A program made the position numbers and the translations under genes. The notes under the pieces are model-generated. The model worked only from the letters and a program-made list of their open reading frames with translations. It did not search any database and was not told the origin of the DNA. From NCBI GenBank assembly GCA_029718625.1, contig CM056380.1, positions 45,601,413 through 45,665,412 on the forward strand: a stretch of DNA of 64,000 nt, in the 5' to 3' direction. The stretch's first letter is position 1. Each line of letters opens with the position of its first letter. Shown here piece by piece: positions 9,621 through 20,184 of the stretch. This DNA is from Synaphobranchus kaupii (Eukaryota; Chordata; Actinopteri; Anguilliformes; Synaphobranchidae).

Positions 9621-12600
9621 CTATGAGAGAAGAGGAAAGGGTACGAGAGGTCGAAGGTCAAAAGGTGTTCAGTGTTCACAGTGCAGGTGTCACACTGTTC
9701 CTCAACTACCGTCAGCGGCTCTAGAGACTGACTACTGTCAACCAAAGATATGGGGCGTCGTCATAGCGACGGGAGGGGGCATTTCAGCGTGACATAATTT
9801 AGTTCCTTATCCGGGGTGACTTACACAGCTGACATTTTTCAATATTAATAATGGATTGCATTTAAATACTACATATCACACTGTGATCGCAAAGCACTTT
9901 ACAGTGAAATTGCCTCAACCAAACAAATGTGTAAAACACACCTGGGCGCTGCACGGCCAGAACATGTACCACACCTCAGCCGAGGTGGAGCAGGAACCAA
10001 TTAAACTGGGGGATGAATACGATGCCAGACTGAGACAGCCAGGTTTGGAATTTAGCCAGGAAAATGGGGAAACTCCTTCTCTTTGCGATGACTGCCACGA
10101 GATCTTTAATATTCAATATCCAGCCACGAAGCTGAGTATGTAGACCAGCAGCCTACTCAAGAGTAACAACAGCAGTGCCCCAGCTGAGACCTTTGTGTTC
10201 CAACCCCCGCCCCCTCACGAGACTCAGAGTTACCTCCTCCAAGGACAGGTCGAAATCCTCCGGGCCAAAGTGGTCTCCGCCGGGCTGTAGGTCCAGAACA
10301 ATGGACGGGCGTGTACGTTCTGATTCTAGAACCCGAACAGAGAGAGGTCTGGAATTACGTCATAGCTTAGCTCCTCCCACTGCTGGTGACATAATCTCAG
10401 GGGGCGTGGTCATGGGGCCTTGTGAAAACCCATTAACCTGCCACTAACAGTCGGCTTGTACTGGAGGGGCCTGATCTGACCTTTACCACCAGTAATTTTG
10501 CTTCTTTGTGCATTTATTTCACACCAATCACATTTCTTCTCTTGAAAATTATTAGTAGATTACCTCATAATTTTAAATTATAAGGCCGTGCCATATTTAA
10601 GATGTCCACACTAGAGCTTGAATCAGTCAATATTTCTTGTATTGTAAAAAAATAAAAATAAATAAATAACCAAACTCTCGAAGCGGGAAATTGCCCACCA
10701 ACTCAGTGGCCTTGATAAGGCTGAATTATAAAGGCTTAAGTCTGTCCAACCGTTTGGTTTTTCTTTTCGCATATATACGCTGCTGGGGCTTTGAATGGCA
10801 TTAGCTTAATCCCAGTCTCTCGTGAGCTCGAACCGTGGGCCTCGGCCTCAGCCTTCGCTAATTCCCACTCAAACGGAGATGTGTCTCGCAGGCAGCCGTG
10901 ACCTTGAGAGGCAGAACTGCACTGCTCCTTATCTCTCCTACTGACGCAGCATCTAATAAACAAGCTAATGACCCCCTGCTCAGGGTGTTATCTCACAGGA
11001 GGAGAGGGAGATTATTATACTATTATTATCATTATATTTTATATAGTAGTACATTTCTTTCCCCCCCCCATTATTTTAATCTCAGATTTTATTCCAATTC
11101 AATATTTGTATTATTTATTTGCATGTTTTCTTTTATTTTGTGATACTGCATTGTGTTTTCCTGAAATTTGCATGGGGGTACGGCAATAAAACTAGGTTTG
11201 TTGTGCCAATAACAGAACACTGAAATGAAATGAGAGAACGATTGTACTCTGAACCCTGGAATGTCTCTTTTATATGCACTGGGCAGAGGACACTAGGGCT
11301 GTCCCTGAGATCTGATTCTGTTCAGTTTCAGACATGGATACAGTTGGCAACTATATGTGAGGGAAGAAGAAATGTCCTCTGACGCAGGGGTTGCTATGTT
11401 CTCTGATTTCCTTGAACACTCAGGGAGGCATCAATAAAAAAATGAACTCTGCTCAGGGCTGTCCTTCAGTCAGCAATGGAATGAAATCTATGGCAAGATG
11501 AATCTCTAGACGCGCTATGATGTAAAAATGTTGTTGTTGGCACAAAAGGTTATCAAGTTATTTTTGTGTCGTTACAATTTTTAATCGTGCTGCAGATAGA
11601 TATACTCTATACTGCTGGTCTGTGAATGTTGCTCACATGCGAGTCGCTCTGGATAAGAGCATTTGGTAAATGATTGTAGTGTCATTTCGGTTCACTTTAG
11701 TCCTTTAAAAATGCGTCCACCTCCGCTCACCTGATGTCGAGGGACTCTCGACATGCGCCTGAACGGCCGCTGTCAGTTTCTGGATGTACCTCCGCACCCC
11801 CGCCAGCAGAACTCTCCGGTCCGCCTCGTAGGCTGTGATCAACATGGAAGGGTAAAGCTGGGACGGAGAAACAGTCACCCCAATTAAGCCACACTGCTGC
11901 AGAATCAAAGTCCAACTTACACACCCTGATTAAGAACTATCAGTGTGAACAGGCACTTTGATTTCCCAGCTATGAGTCGAGTGATCTGTGACCTTTCCTG
12001 CATATTTGTATGTTTTAATGTCTTAAGTTACGTCAACGTGTGAGTGTGTGGGGTTGTGTCTTTTATATGGAGGGTTGAACAGCTGAGTTTGTGTTTGCGC
12101 TTGTGTATGTGCGACTTATATGAGGGTAGCGGTGTAGTATAATGCTTAGGAAACTGGGCTTGTAACTCAAAGGTTGTGGGTTCAAATCCCAGCTGGGGCA
12201 CTGCAGTTGTGCCTGTTAGTGGAGTACTTAATCTGAATTGCTTGAGTGAATACACAGCTGTATTAATGTTTTGTCTGTAAAAATGTAATCCGTTTAAAAA
12301 GCTCTGGATAAGAGCTTTTTTTTTATTTTTTAAAAGAGGTAAAAAATAACCCCTTTTACATTAAATCTACCTCTCAGTTTTTCAAATTGTTATCCAACTC
12401 CATATCCAATTCCAAATGCAAAATCCAATTCAATCAATCCAATTAAAATTAAAATACGATTCCTTTTCAAAAACCATCCATTGACTGACGGCACTTGATC
12501 TTAGCCAAAAGGCAGAGAAGATAAGAGTGTCTGCTAAATGTCCAAAGGAAATGCAATGTAAAGTATGTGTGGTCCATCCACACTGAGGAGAGAACAGTTG

Positions 12601-15600
12601 TTCACGTGAACTCACCTGCGGCGTGATGTTGTGGCAGGGACAGTAGGCAGCGATGTAGTCTCTGTGTCGGGGTTCGTTCAGGGGGTCGCCCCATTCCCCT
12701 CTCTCCTCGATGGTCAGGGGCAGGGTGGGGTCCAGCATGGTCCCCAGGACGTCCAAGAAAGGGGCCTGCAGAACCAGGGAACAGCATCGCCAATGTGGGG
12801 CAAATACGAAAATTAAAAACCTGTTTTCACTGGGTAGTTTGGGCTCGGTTTACTGAGGTACTTGGCCGTTCTGGAGGTCCTAAATAAGGAGATACTGGTA
12901 AAGTGTAGAACAGGAGCGCAAATATATACATTTATTGGAGTTAATTTACATGTACCCATTGAGTTTCAAACAGCTTAAAACTCCACATAATGACAGAAGA
13001 AACTATCCACCTTGTACCACAGACGTTAAACCGAGGTCTTGACTCACTATGGTCATTAAAGATCTCACAACACTTATCACAAAGAGTAGGTGGTTCCCTG
13101 GTGTCCTGACTAAATTCCCAATATGGCTCTCTCAACCTGCCACCTAATCATCCCCAAGTTTAAATTGTTTCAGCTGATATGTGGTGAACGTTATGGTGCA
13201 AAATGGCTGCCATGCATCACTCAGGTGGGTGCTACACATTGGTAATGGCTGAAGCGAGTTTCCTACTCATAACTGTAAAGCGCTTCCAGTGTGAGAAAAG
13301 CGCTATATAAATATAAGGCATTATTATTATAAGGAAAAAACAAATAGCTATGGCTATACCTGCAGAAGCTAAGCGTGTACCACGCTTTTTTAAGCTGTAT
13401 TTTGAATTCCCCAGAATGAAAGTGGTCTGAGGGCGGCTGCGGGCGTTCGTTACCTGCAGGGTGACAGCTCGGAGCAGACGAGGATGCTGGTTGCACAGAG
13501 CCCCCGCCAGGACTGCGCCGGCGCTGCGGGCGGTCAGCGCGGCCAAGGCGGGCCGAGACACGCCCAGGTCGAAGAGCCGCTGGATGCAAGCCGCCAGGTC
13601 CTCCACCCCTCTCTGCTTCCCCTCTAAACGGCCTGCCTGGTGCCAGCCTAGGCCCCGCTCACCTCCACCCCTGTAGGGCACAGGCCGACACAATGTGGTG
13701 TCATCCTGAAACATTTCTGAAGAGCATGAACTTCATCCTCCATCAGCCCCTATGCAAAGCATCTAATAGACACTTTCAGTTTAACAGCTGAACGACAGAC
13801 AAACTATAATTCTGCATGTTGCTATAACAACATTTAGTTATCTAGGGTTCAATAAATTGATCCAAAGAATTTGCTTAGTTTATTGATTTAGGAGCTGGAA
13901 AGTGAGGACAGTTCATTCACACAAAGCCAGTTCCAAAGGCTAAAGTCTCATATTGTTACTCCAGTGGCAGCAGAGCTCAAAGGATCATGGGATTTGGAGT
14001 ACCTGACGTGGCAGTAGGCAAGGGCCCAGCCTTCCTCCAGCAGAAGCCTCTTCTCGGGGCTGAACCCCATGTGTATGTCCAGGCCGTAGGCCCCATACAC
14101 ATGAAGCAGCAATGGCGCACCCTTCAGGTCGTCCCATGCACGTGCGTGAAACACTGTGAGTGGGACCATCGTGCCATCCTGCAGAAATGGAGTGAGATCT
14201 AACATGGTACATTACGTTCATAAAACATGCACCCTGCTCTTCCGCCTTCTAATCCTGGCTGCAAATGATGGACTATACCAAACAATACAACCTTACAACC
14301 TAAATTATGGTTGCCCCCTCCCCCCCAACCTCGCTCAATTTCTAAAATGGATCTGGCCTTTCATCAATAGATTAGGAAGTAATTATCACTGCCATGGCTC
14401 CTGTTGCCGTGGGCACCGGTAATGTTGTCCTAGGTGTGACCAAGCAGATGATGTTGCTTTTAACAGAGACTTAAGCACTGCAGGAGAGACAGAGGAACTG
14501 AAACCTGGTCACCTGACACCGCCTAACAAAGGCCCGGTAGCTAGGTTACCTGACACCTGCAGGCTCTGCCAGCCATTCAGGCCACTTGACATCCCCTGAC
14601 AGGCTACTCAGCAGGTGTCGCATACTGCCGTCAGAACACATCTCAAACCCCACCTTGGTGTCACATGACTCCTGACAGAACACTGGGCACCTGTACTCTA
14701 TTCTCCACCTCTGTACTCTACACAGGATGGATGTGTTAGGTATGTGTGTGCATGTGTGTGTCCATGTTTCGGTACATTTGTGTCTTGATATAACCTTTAT
14801 TTAACCAAGCAGTTCAAACGAGAACTCTGTTCTTACGGGCAGTCCTAACCTGGGGAATCAAAGTGGGTAGAGAATGCAAGGGAGGGTGTAACCAATAAGA
14901 TGTAAGGGGGGGTGGTTAGATGGCCAGATGTAAAGAGCTAGTTTTATGTGGATTTGACCAGGACACCAGGGTTAACACCGCCCCTACTGTTTTGGGAATT
15001 GGTCCAAGGGATCTCTAATGATCTGTGTGGTCTGCATGGGCACGCGTGTATAATTAGGGTAAGATACCTGGCTGGGGGCCTCCAGTCGTGTGGTGTGGTA
15101 GTGTGGGAGGGGGGGTCCGGCAGAGTCTTCCTGTAAATAGAGCCGGTGCTCCCACGGAGAGTAGTGGAATAGGGCAGGCGGGTGTACCGGGGATGAGAGG
15201 AGAAATCGCAAGGTCTCGCTGTCCGTCATTTGGCTGGGTCGGGTCTCTATTGCACAGGCCCACAAGGGGAGCTGAAAGACATGCGACAATCGGAAGTGCA
15301 CATTTACACAGTTACTGACAACAAACAGATACCTCATTTAGCTTGGTGTACTTTGCACTGGAAAGTCGTGTCTCAGTAAAAAATAATGTTCTGATTTGGT
15401 GACTTATGAAAATTCATGAAAGGGTGTGACTACAGAACATCTACAACTAGTACACCAGTGCAGACAGAACAAGAACCTCTTACTGTCGCCAGCAGCCTCC
15501 GAGTCACACAATTACAAAGGATAGGAGTAACAAAGAGCTGACATTCTACCGTTTAAAATAGTTGCTGTTAGAAACTCCACTGATGAGAGGAGGGTACCAT

Positions 15601-18600
15601 CAAAAATTTTGGATTGGAAACTAGATACCAGTTTAGTTTGCAGAACCTCCTGAAGCAAAGCATTTAATGCTGCAAGTTATTTTCCTAGCCAGCACCGGTG
15701 CTGAACAAAGGAATAACAAGGGCTTTATCCATTGAATTTTATTTATTGAAATAGAACTAATATTATAATTTTAGCAACACTAATATGTATGAGCAACAGC
15801 CCCAAGAAAAAAATAAAATAAATAAAACCTATGAGGTAAAACATTAGTGCAAAGCTCTAACAAGACTACCATGAAAGAATTAGCTTAACTTGGGCCAGTA
15901 GCAGTCTTTTCCAAAGCAGCACATTGTGGCTTTCCCCACCCCGGAATGAAAACATTACAGGACACGTGCTGACTCGCAAAACCACGCAAGTCACAGGACA
16001 TGTTACATTACGAGTGGCAACCACAGTGTGTGGAGAACAATAGTAAAAAAAAAAAAAATATCATTGACGCTCCATGTTCATGTGTTTATGTTTAAATAAC
16101 TGTCTTCAAGGACCAAACCGCAGGGTCAACGGTCAGTGCTTAGGTAATAGTGATGGAACTGGATGGCATAACAATGACATCAGAAATGGTCATAAAGCAC
16201 CGCCGAGGTTTATGATCTGACATTGATTACAAAGGCTGTTATTTACGTACAATAATTGTAGGAAGGGGTAATAAAAGTTGGTAATAAACAAGACTTCTGT
16301 GAATGTTTTTCTGTAGTTGCAGAAAAAAAAAACTGGTGACAATACTATGTTGGACCCTCTGATACTAGTGAACAGTAATCAAGAAGTAATCTTATCTAGA
16401 TCTTATCTAGAACATGGGCAATAATCAGGAAGAGGCACCTGATTGGTCAGCACTTGGTCAGCAGCAATACAAAGAAATGTTTTCCACCCTGTCAGGGGGA
16501 TTGTGGTTCTGATTCGGCCCGTGGGTTGGAGTGGCTCTCTCACCTGTAGTGTGGAGACACGGGTGGGGTCAGCCAAGGGGACCGCTTGGAGTCCAAGGGG
16601 GCCGTTGGGGGTCCGAACTAACAGAACGCAGTGCTCCCAGAGGAGCTCCATATCTCTAAGGCCTGTCCCAGGGGCAGGGGTGAACAGTGGTTCCCAATTT
16701 CCCATGGAGGGAGAGGCGAGAGGGGCCCTCAGCAGCTTGGGTAAATCAGAAAATGCACATACGTGTGATTATTATATCATAAATTTACATAACAACAGTA
16801 ACAGTACCGTATCAGACCACTTGTTAGTATTAATCTCTTGGATAGAGAGCTTTTCCATTAACTTGACCTCAGTGGGTTTAAGTGTTTTCATGTTGAACTA
16901 CCCTTAGATTTACTGCACTCATCTAGGGTTATCTATTGTTGCCCATAATGGGCGGGGCTCACCAGGAGTTTGGGTCTACAGTGGGCAGAGCTCACCTGGT
17001 ACTCCTGGCCTGCCGCGGTGTTGGCGAGGACATACAGCTGCTGGTCCCTGTGCTCCACGTGGTAAAGCATGCCTGGGAGGCGGGGCTGAACCAGTCTGGG
17101 CGGAGCAAGGGGTGTGATGCAGTCAATGAGCCACACCTCTGAACTGCTTTTACTGCTGCAGTTGACTGTCAGCAGTTTCCTGTCTCTGGAGCTGCTCACT
17201 TCAACAAAAAACCTGCAGAGGGATGGAACAACAGTCACATTTGTGCGTGCGTACATACATACACACACATGTATTGAGAGGGAAGAACACAAAGACACAG
17301 TGATACACAGACAGAGCAAGTGAGTTTGGATACACTGTGAATGTGAGGTACAACTGTGACCTGAAGCTGGACACCAGTCTTACTCTGGGTCCTGCTCCTC
17401 ATACACCAGAGTGGTCTTTGGCTCTGCCACGCTCAGGTCCTGGCAAAACACGCGGCGACAGCGGAGGTCCTCCAGACTGGTGAAGAAAAGGATTTCATCC
17501 GTGGCCCATTCTACACAAGAGAGACACAAAAACACACTGTTCCACCCAAACCATGTCTGAGTGCACACAATCAGGCCAACACCACTCTTGCATGCAGACT
17601 CATAGAATCAACACTGAGACCAAACCGTAAACTCAATAAGTTTAATCTTATCCATTGCTTATTCGCAGCGCCGGCTCTTGGCAAAACTCCCCCCGGTCCG
17701 CAACTGCTACTTACAACCCCACCCTCCCTGGCACGATCTTGCCTTGGGCTGCACAAAGGCTAGATCCACTTTATTTGTTCCCACAGCACCCTTAACCCCT
17801 TTCACAAAAATTAAACAAATGACCCACTGGCCTCTCTCACCAAAGCTGAAGACTCTGTCGAGTGTGAGCAGTGGTTTAGGGGGGTCGGGAGAGCCCCTCA
17901 GCCTCACCAGGAGACACCTGGTTTCCTCATCCGCACTGCAGGGGGATCTGAGAGTGGCAGCGAGCATAGCCTCCCCCGGGGAGATTCGAACCCGCTGTAA
18001 AACCGCCTCTCCATGGCCTCCCCCATCCATGCGAAGGACCTCCTCCACATGTTGGTCACCTGAGGGCCAAGCAAACCAAGGTAACCAATGTCATGTTATC
18101 AACCCCCCCCCCCCCCCCCCCCCCACCACCCCCCCCACCACCATGCTGCACACAGACTTGTACTGAAGAATGGCCCAGCTATAGTGAGCGGATTTTACAT
18201 TTTCTCCCGACTTCACCGTGCAGTTTGACCTGCACTGGGCTTACCCTTCTTGAGATCCATCCTGCAGACACTGCCCCCTTCCTCAAAGTAAACATGGTGA
18301 CGCCCCTGGACCTGCAGGAAGCACAAAAACAACTGTCCGTGATGTGTTACAGTGTACTACATACCCACTACTGTCTCCCAAAGGCACACTAGCACTACAA
18401 CTCACTGGGAATTAATTAAAATGAATTCCACAAGTACTGCAGTATGTCAATACTTGCCCTGGCTGGATACAATTAAATAACATTGCAGTCTTCTGTGATG
18501 CCTTTAACTAGCATTATCTGTTTGTTTTTTCTGAATGCAAAAGAAAACAACATACCACAATGCCGTCTGGGATTTCTGAATACCTCTCGTATATTGCTCT

Positions 18601-19248
18601 TATTTTTCTCTTGAATGACATCTCTTGGCTCCTGAATTTAAAATTGGCCTTGGAATATTCCAGGATTGAACTGGAAGTGTTCTGAAAAATACAATTTAAA
18701 TATTTGATTCGGTGTCTTTGCCCATTATGTTCAAACACAACCTGTTAACAGAGTAATGAAATTACAGAAACCTGCTATTTCTATTCATTTCGTTCTCACA
18801 GTGTGGACATAATGACCGTGTTCAAACCAGAAGAAACAAAATACTGCATCGAACCACAGGCCTTTGTGATACGTTTCTTGACGAACCCATTGTGATCAGA
18901 ACCTGTCTTCAGTTGTTCTCTTGTAAACTACCGTATCACTGGAAATCCCACTCTCCCGGATCTGTTTCTCATTAGGAATACACGATATCCGTCACATTTC
19001 CTTCTCTTTGGTTTCTACAAGAATAGTTTTGTAGGGGACATATCCTCCTGAAACTCATACACTAATGATTAATTAATGCAGTACTTAGAGTCAATTGGTT
19101 CAGCAGAAAACCGGATCTGTCTTACCCCTGAGAGAAGCCGTGTTGATGCCTGGAGCGGAACGGACGGCCAAAGTTGACTTTTGGGAAGCAATTCGGACCA
19201 CCTTGTACGCAGAGTTAAAGAGCGTAATAACGTAGGAATGTTGATCAT
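9561..19248 (-). CDS. prepl: PREPL, complete coding region in 14 exons (696 aa)
   Basis: A prolyl-oligopeptidase-family serine hydrolase with (thio)esterase-type activity; human loss causes congenital myasthenia and hypotonia. The 14 coding exons total 2091 bases and join without phase conflict. The product starts [16 protein letters not shown], a basic, acid-poor leader resembling a mitochondrial presequence. A beta-propeller region follows (e.g. [40 protein letters not shown]), then the alpha/beta hydrolase domain. The catalytic residues are Ser533 (TARSAGA), Asp619 (YEADRRV) and His665 (QPGGDH). It ends [13 protein letters not shown], shorter than the human tail. It is head-to-head with CAMKMT and tail-to-tail with SLC3A1, as in other vertebrates. 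Met62 matches the start of the human short isoform. Confidence 0.95.
9840..10150. repeat. Fish-wide interspersed repeat fragment in PREPL intron 13
   Basis: It contains GCAAAGCACTTTACAGTGAA and TTTAGCCAGGAAAATGGGG ... TCTTTGCGATGACTGCCACG ... ATCTTTAAT. The same dispersed family is represented at 12940-13335 and 14785-15035. Class uncertain; probably a non-LTR or SINE-like tail. Confidence 0.5.
10234..10319 (-). CDS. prepl: PREPL exon 13 (catalytic His)
   Basis: The exon follows GAATCAG, completes the Glu codon from exon 12 and ends at GAG before GTAACT. It encodes [20 protein letters not shown] ... LSLEE. His in GGDH is the catalytic histidine (GGNH in human). Confidence 0.92.
10320..11730 (-). 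other. PREPL intron 12
   Basis: A 1.4-kb intron. AT-rich, with a poly-C/ATT stretch near 11060. The tail of a tRNA-derived SINE (GTCGCTCTGGATAAGAGCAT) is at about 11645-11675. No exon or RNA gene was seen in the remainder. Confidence 0.75.
11731..11857 (-). CDS. prepl: PREPL exon 12 (catalytic Asp)
   Basis: The exon follows CCGTCCCAG, is 127 bp and ends in phase 1 before GTGAGC. It encodes [20 protein letters not shown] ... HVESPSTS. The Asp in EADRRV aligns with the catalytic Asp of human NDERV. Confidence 0.93.
12127..12318 (+). mobile_element. tRNA-derived SINE
   Basis: The head resembles a tRNA: a B-box-like GGTTCAAATCCC is at about 12179-12190, preceded by AACTGGGCTTGTAACTCAAAG. The body runs through GCACTGCAGTTGTGCC and GAATTGCTTGAGTGAATACA to the fish-type tail CTCTGGATAAGAGC. 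The same family, with an expanded interior, lies at 58230-63640. It is not a functional tRNA gene because no cloverleaf closes. Confidence 0.8.
12492..12520 (-). pseudogene. U2 snRNA 5'-end fragment
   Basis: On the - strand, CTTCTCTGCCTTTTGGCTAA and the nine following bases match the 5' region of U2 snRNA (29 bases, one change). Similarity stops before the branch-site-pairing GUAGUA. It abuts a second SINE tail (ATAAGAGTGTCTGCTAAATG, 12521-12540). This is a fragment, not a gene. Confidence 0.65.
12616..12765 (-). CDS. prepl: PREPL exon 11
   Basis: The exon follows CTGCAG and is 50 codons, phase 0 at both ends, donor GTGAGT. It encodes [20 protein letters not shown] ... [10 protein letters not shown], closely matching APFLDVLNTMMDTTLPLT of human PREPL. 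Confidence 0.95.
12940..13335 (+). repeat. Interspersed retroelement 3' region in PREPL intron 10
   Basis: It contains GACTCACTATGGTCATTAAA, GTGTCCTGACTAAATTCCCA, GGTGGGTGCTACACATTGG and GTAAAGCGCTTCCAGTGTG, ending AAAAGCGCTATATAAATATA and an (ATT)n tail. This order is typical of a widespread fish retroelement tail. No coding part is present. Confidence 0.65.
13454..13670 (-). CDS. prepl: PREPL exon 10 (catalytic Ser)
   Basis: The exon follows CCCTACAG, completes the Arg codon of CHVR and ends at CTGCAG before GTAACG. It encodes [20 protein letters not shown] ... [19 protein letters not shown]. Ser in RSAGA is the nucleophile; human has FSAGG. The exon is GC-rich compared with flanking introns. 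Confidence 0.95.
14003..14178 (-). CDS. prepl: PREPL exon 9
   Basis: The exon follows TTTCTGCAG, is 176 bp and runs from phase 0 to phase 2. It encodes [20 protein letters not shown], then [20 protein letters not shown] and GWALAYCHV, the start of the alpha/beta hydrolase fold. Confidence 0.95.
14785..15035 (+). repeat. Interspersed repeat fragment in PREPL intron 8
   Basis: ATAACCTTTATTTAACCAAG at the left and TTTGACCAGGACACCAGGGT ... GGGATCTCTAATGAT at the right are hallmarks of a common fish dispersed repeat, the same family as at 9840 and 12940. Confidence 0.5.
15068..15271 (-). CDS. prepl: PREPL exon 8
   Basis: The exon follows GTCTTTCAG and is 68 codons, phase 0, donor GTATCT. It encodes [20 protein letters not shown] ... 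[11 protein letters not shown], matching LPPWACGF ... RVLRLEAKSK of human PREPL. Confidence 0.93.
15272..16543 (-). other. PREPL intron 7
   Basis: A 1.27-kb intron. AT-rich, with short poly-A runs (16044-16058, 16321-16330). I see no mobile element, exon or RNA gene in it. Confidence 0.7.
16544..16735 (-). CDS. prepl: PREPL exon 7
   Basis: A 64-codon exon, phase 0 at both ends, donor GTGAGA. The acceptor CCCAAG has a weak pyrimidine tract, but the frame and length fit. It encodes [20 protein letters not shown] ... [15 protein letters not shown] ... VSTLQ, aligned with LMRTAADTPAIMNWDLFFT of human. Confidence 0.88.
16996..17212 (-). CDS. prepl: PREPL exon 6
   Basis: The exon follows CTCTGCAG and is 217 bp; the first base completes Glu. 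It encodes [48 protein letters not shown] and GQEYQ, part of the beta-propeller. Confidence 0.95.
17384..17510 (-). CDS. prepl: PREPL exon 5
   Basis: The exon follows CTTGTGTAG and is 127 bp, phase 1 in and phase 2 out, donor GTAAGA. It encodes [20 protein letters not shown] ... LVYEEQDP. Confidence 0.93.
17841..18059 (-). CDS. prepl: PREPL exon 4
   Basis: The exon follows GGCCCTCAG and is 219 bp, phase 1 at both ends, donor GTGAGA. It encodes [36 protein letters not shown] and [11 protein letters not shown] 22-base poly-C run lies in the adjoining intron (18103-18124). Confidence 0.92.
18245..18311 (-). CDS. prepl: PREPL exon 3
   Basis: A short 67-bp exon after CCTGCAG, phase 0 in and phase 1 out, donor GTAAGC. 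It encodes [20 protein letters not shown] then KK, aligned with VKHGGFVYYQEGCCLVR of human. Too short to be evident as an open frame. Confidence 0.9.
18556..18681 (-). CDS. prepl: PREPL exon 2
   Basis: The exon follows TATTTTTCAG and is 42 codons, phase 0, donor GTATGT. It encodes [20 protein letters not shown], then [20 protein letters not shown]. Met at residue 62 of the protein sits where the human short isoform begins (MDAFEKV). Confidence 0.9.
19126..19248 (-). CDS. prepl: PREPL exon 1 (start)
   Basis: The ATG is at 19248-19246, with A at -3 (CTACAATGA). The 41 codons end at GGG before GTAAGA, phase 0, fitting exon 2. They encode [16 protein letters not shown] ... [10 protein letters not shown], basic and nearly free of acidic residues, consistent with a mitochondrial presequence. 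The start choice rests on frame continuity and composition only. Confidence 0.8.
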
Positions 19249-20037
19249 TGTAGGAAGCTAACATTAACTAGCTCTTGCAGGTTGGACAGATACCAATGTC
19301 GATTACTGTTCAGTTCACATCGACTCAAGCTTGCTCGGCATCAGAACTTTCATATGATCCGAAACAAAGCAGCTGTCCAGTCATGAGATTCGTCAACTCC
19401 AATCTAACAAATGGAATAGTATTAACAAATTAACAAAGGATCGAATCAATGTGAATTGCATGTTCACTAGCTAGCTAGCTAGCTATAAAACATGTCTGTC
19501 ATCGCGTAACTACCCCCTTTTCATCACCGTAACAGTAAGCTTTTCATAAAGAAGACATGCAGGAGACAATGTAGCTGGCTATATTAGGTAAAACATTCCT
19601 TGCTCTCGCCTGCACAGACTTTGACATAGCACAGCACTGCGTATATTTAGAATGTTTTCAGTACTGACAAGCATGCTTGCTGGTCATTTTCGCATTTCAA
19701 ACATTCGGCGCTGTCAAATTGCGTACATAGTAGGCAGAAATAATCAATCACAGAAACCCGACGCATGGCGATTGAATCATGTGTTCGACTATACCGGTGA
19801 TGAATTGCTTTTATCTTTTTAGCCGAACGGACAGGAAGTGTGCGGAAGTGGCATGCTTTCCAACAGCATCCTGAGCTCACGATTAGCCCTACTACTGCCG
19901 CCGAGGGAGATAAGCGTGCGCAGTACTATTTTATCTAACGAGACGATGAAACGGTCAACACTGTGAAAACAAGCTGTTTGTTTTTATTTAAACGTATATT
20001 TTCTTCTTGCTTAGAACATTTTTTTATTGAGCAAAGA
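19249..20037. promoter_or_regulatory. Bidirectional promoter region PREPL / CAMKMT
   Basis: It is 789 bp between divergent start codons. Two ETS-type sites in tandem, ACAGGAAGTG and TGCGGAAGTG (19831-19850), have cores exactly 10 bp apart. A TGCGCA core (NRF1-like half) is near 19917-19922. ETS/NRF1 sites are common in vertebrate bidirectional promoters. A (CTAG)n run lies at 19468-19484. A 7-codon upstream frame (19946-19966) precedes the CAMKMT ATG if transcription starts before it. Confidence 0.65.
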
Positions 20038-20184
20038 ATGGAGGGAAACCCAACAGGTGGTACAGGTGTGAGTAAAATGAAAGATGAGCCCGGTTCAGTA
20101 GAGAATGACAGGAACCGTCAATCCGGTGAAGGCGCGAGCTGCGGGACCGACGTCGCTCGAGCTCGCTGGACTCTCCTCAGACAG
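20038..20184 (+). CDS. camkmt: CAMKMT exon 1
   Basis: The ATG at 20038 has a strong context (A at -3, G at +4) and is the first in-frame ATG. The 49 codons end at CAG before GTGAAG, phase 0. They end ARARWTLLRQ, the conserved start of the family. Confidence 0.92.

Noticed and set aside
12127..12318. Functional tRNA gene
   Set aside because: Has a B-box but the arms do not pair into a cloverleaf, and it continues into a SINE body and tail.
12492..12520. U2 snRNA gene
   Set aside because: Only about 29 bases of the 5' end. The Sm site, the 3' stem-loops and the promoter elements are absent.
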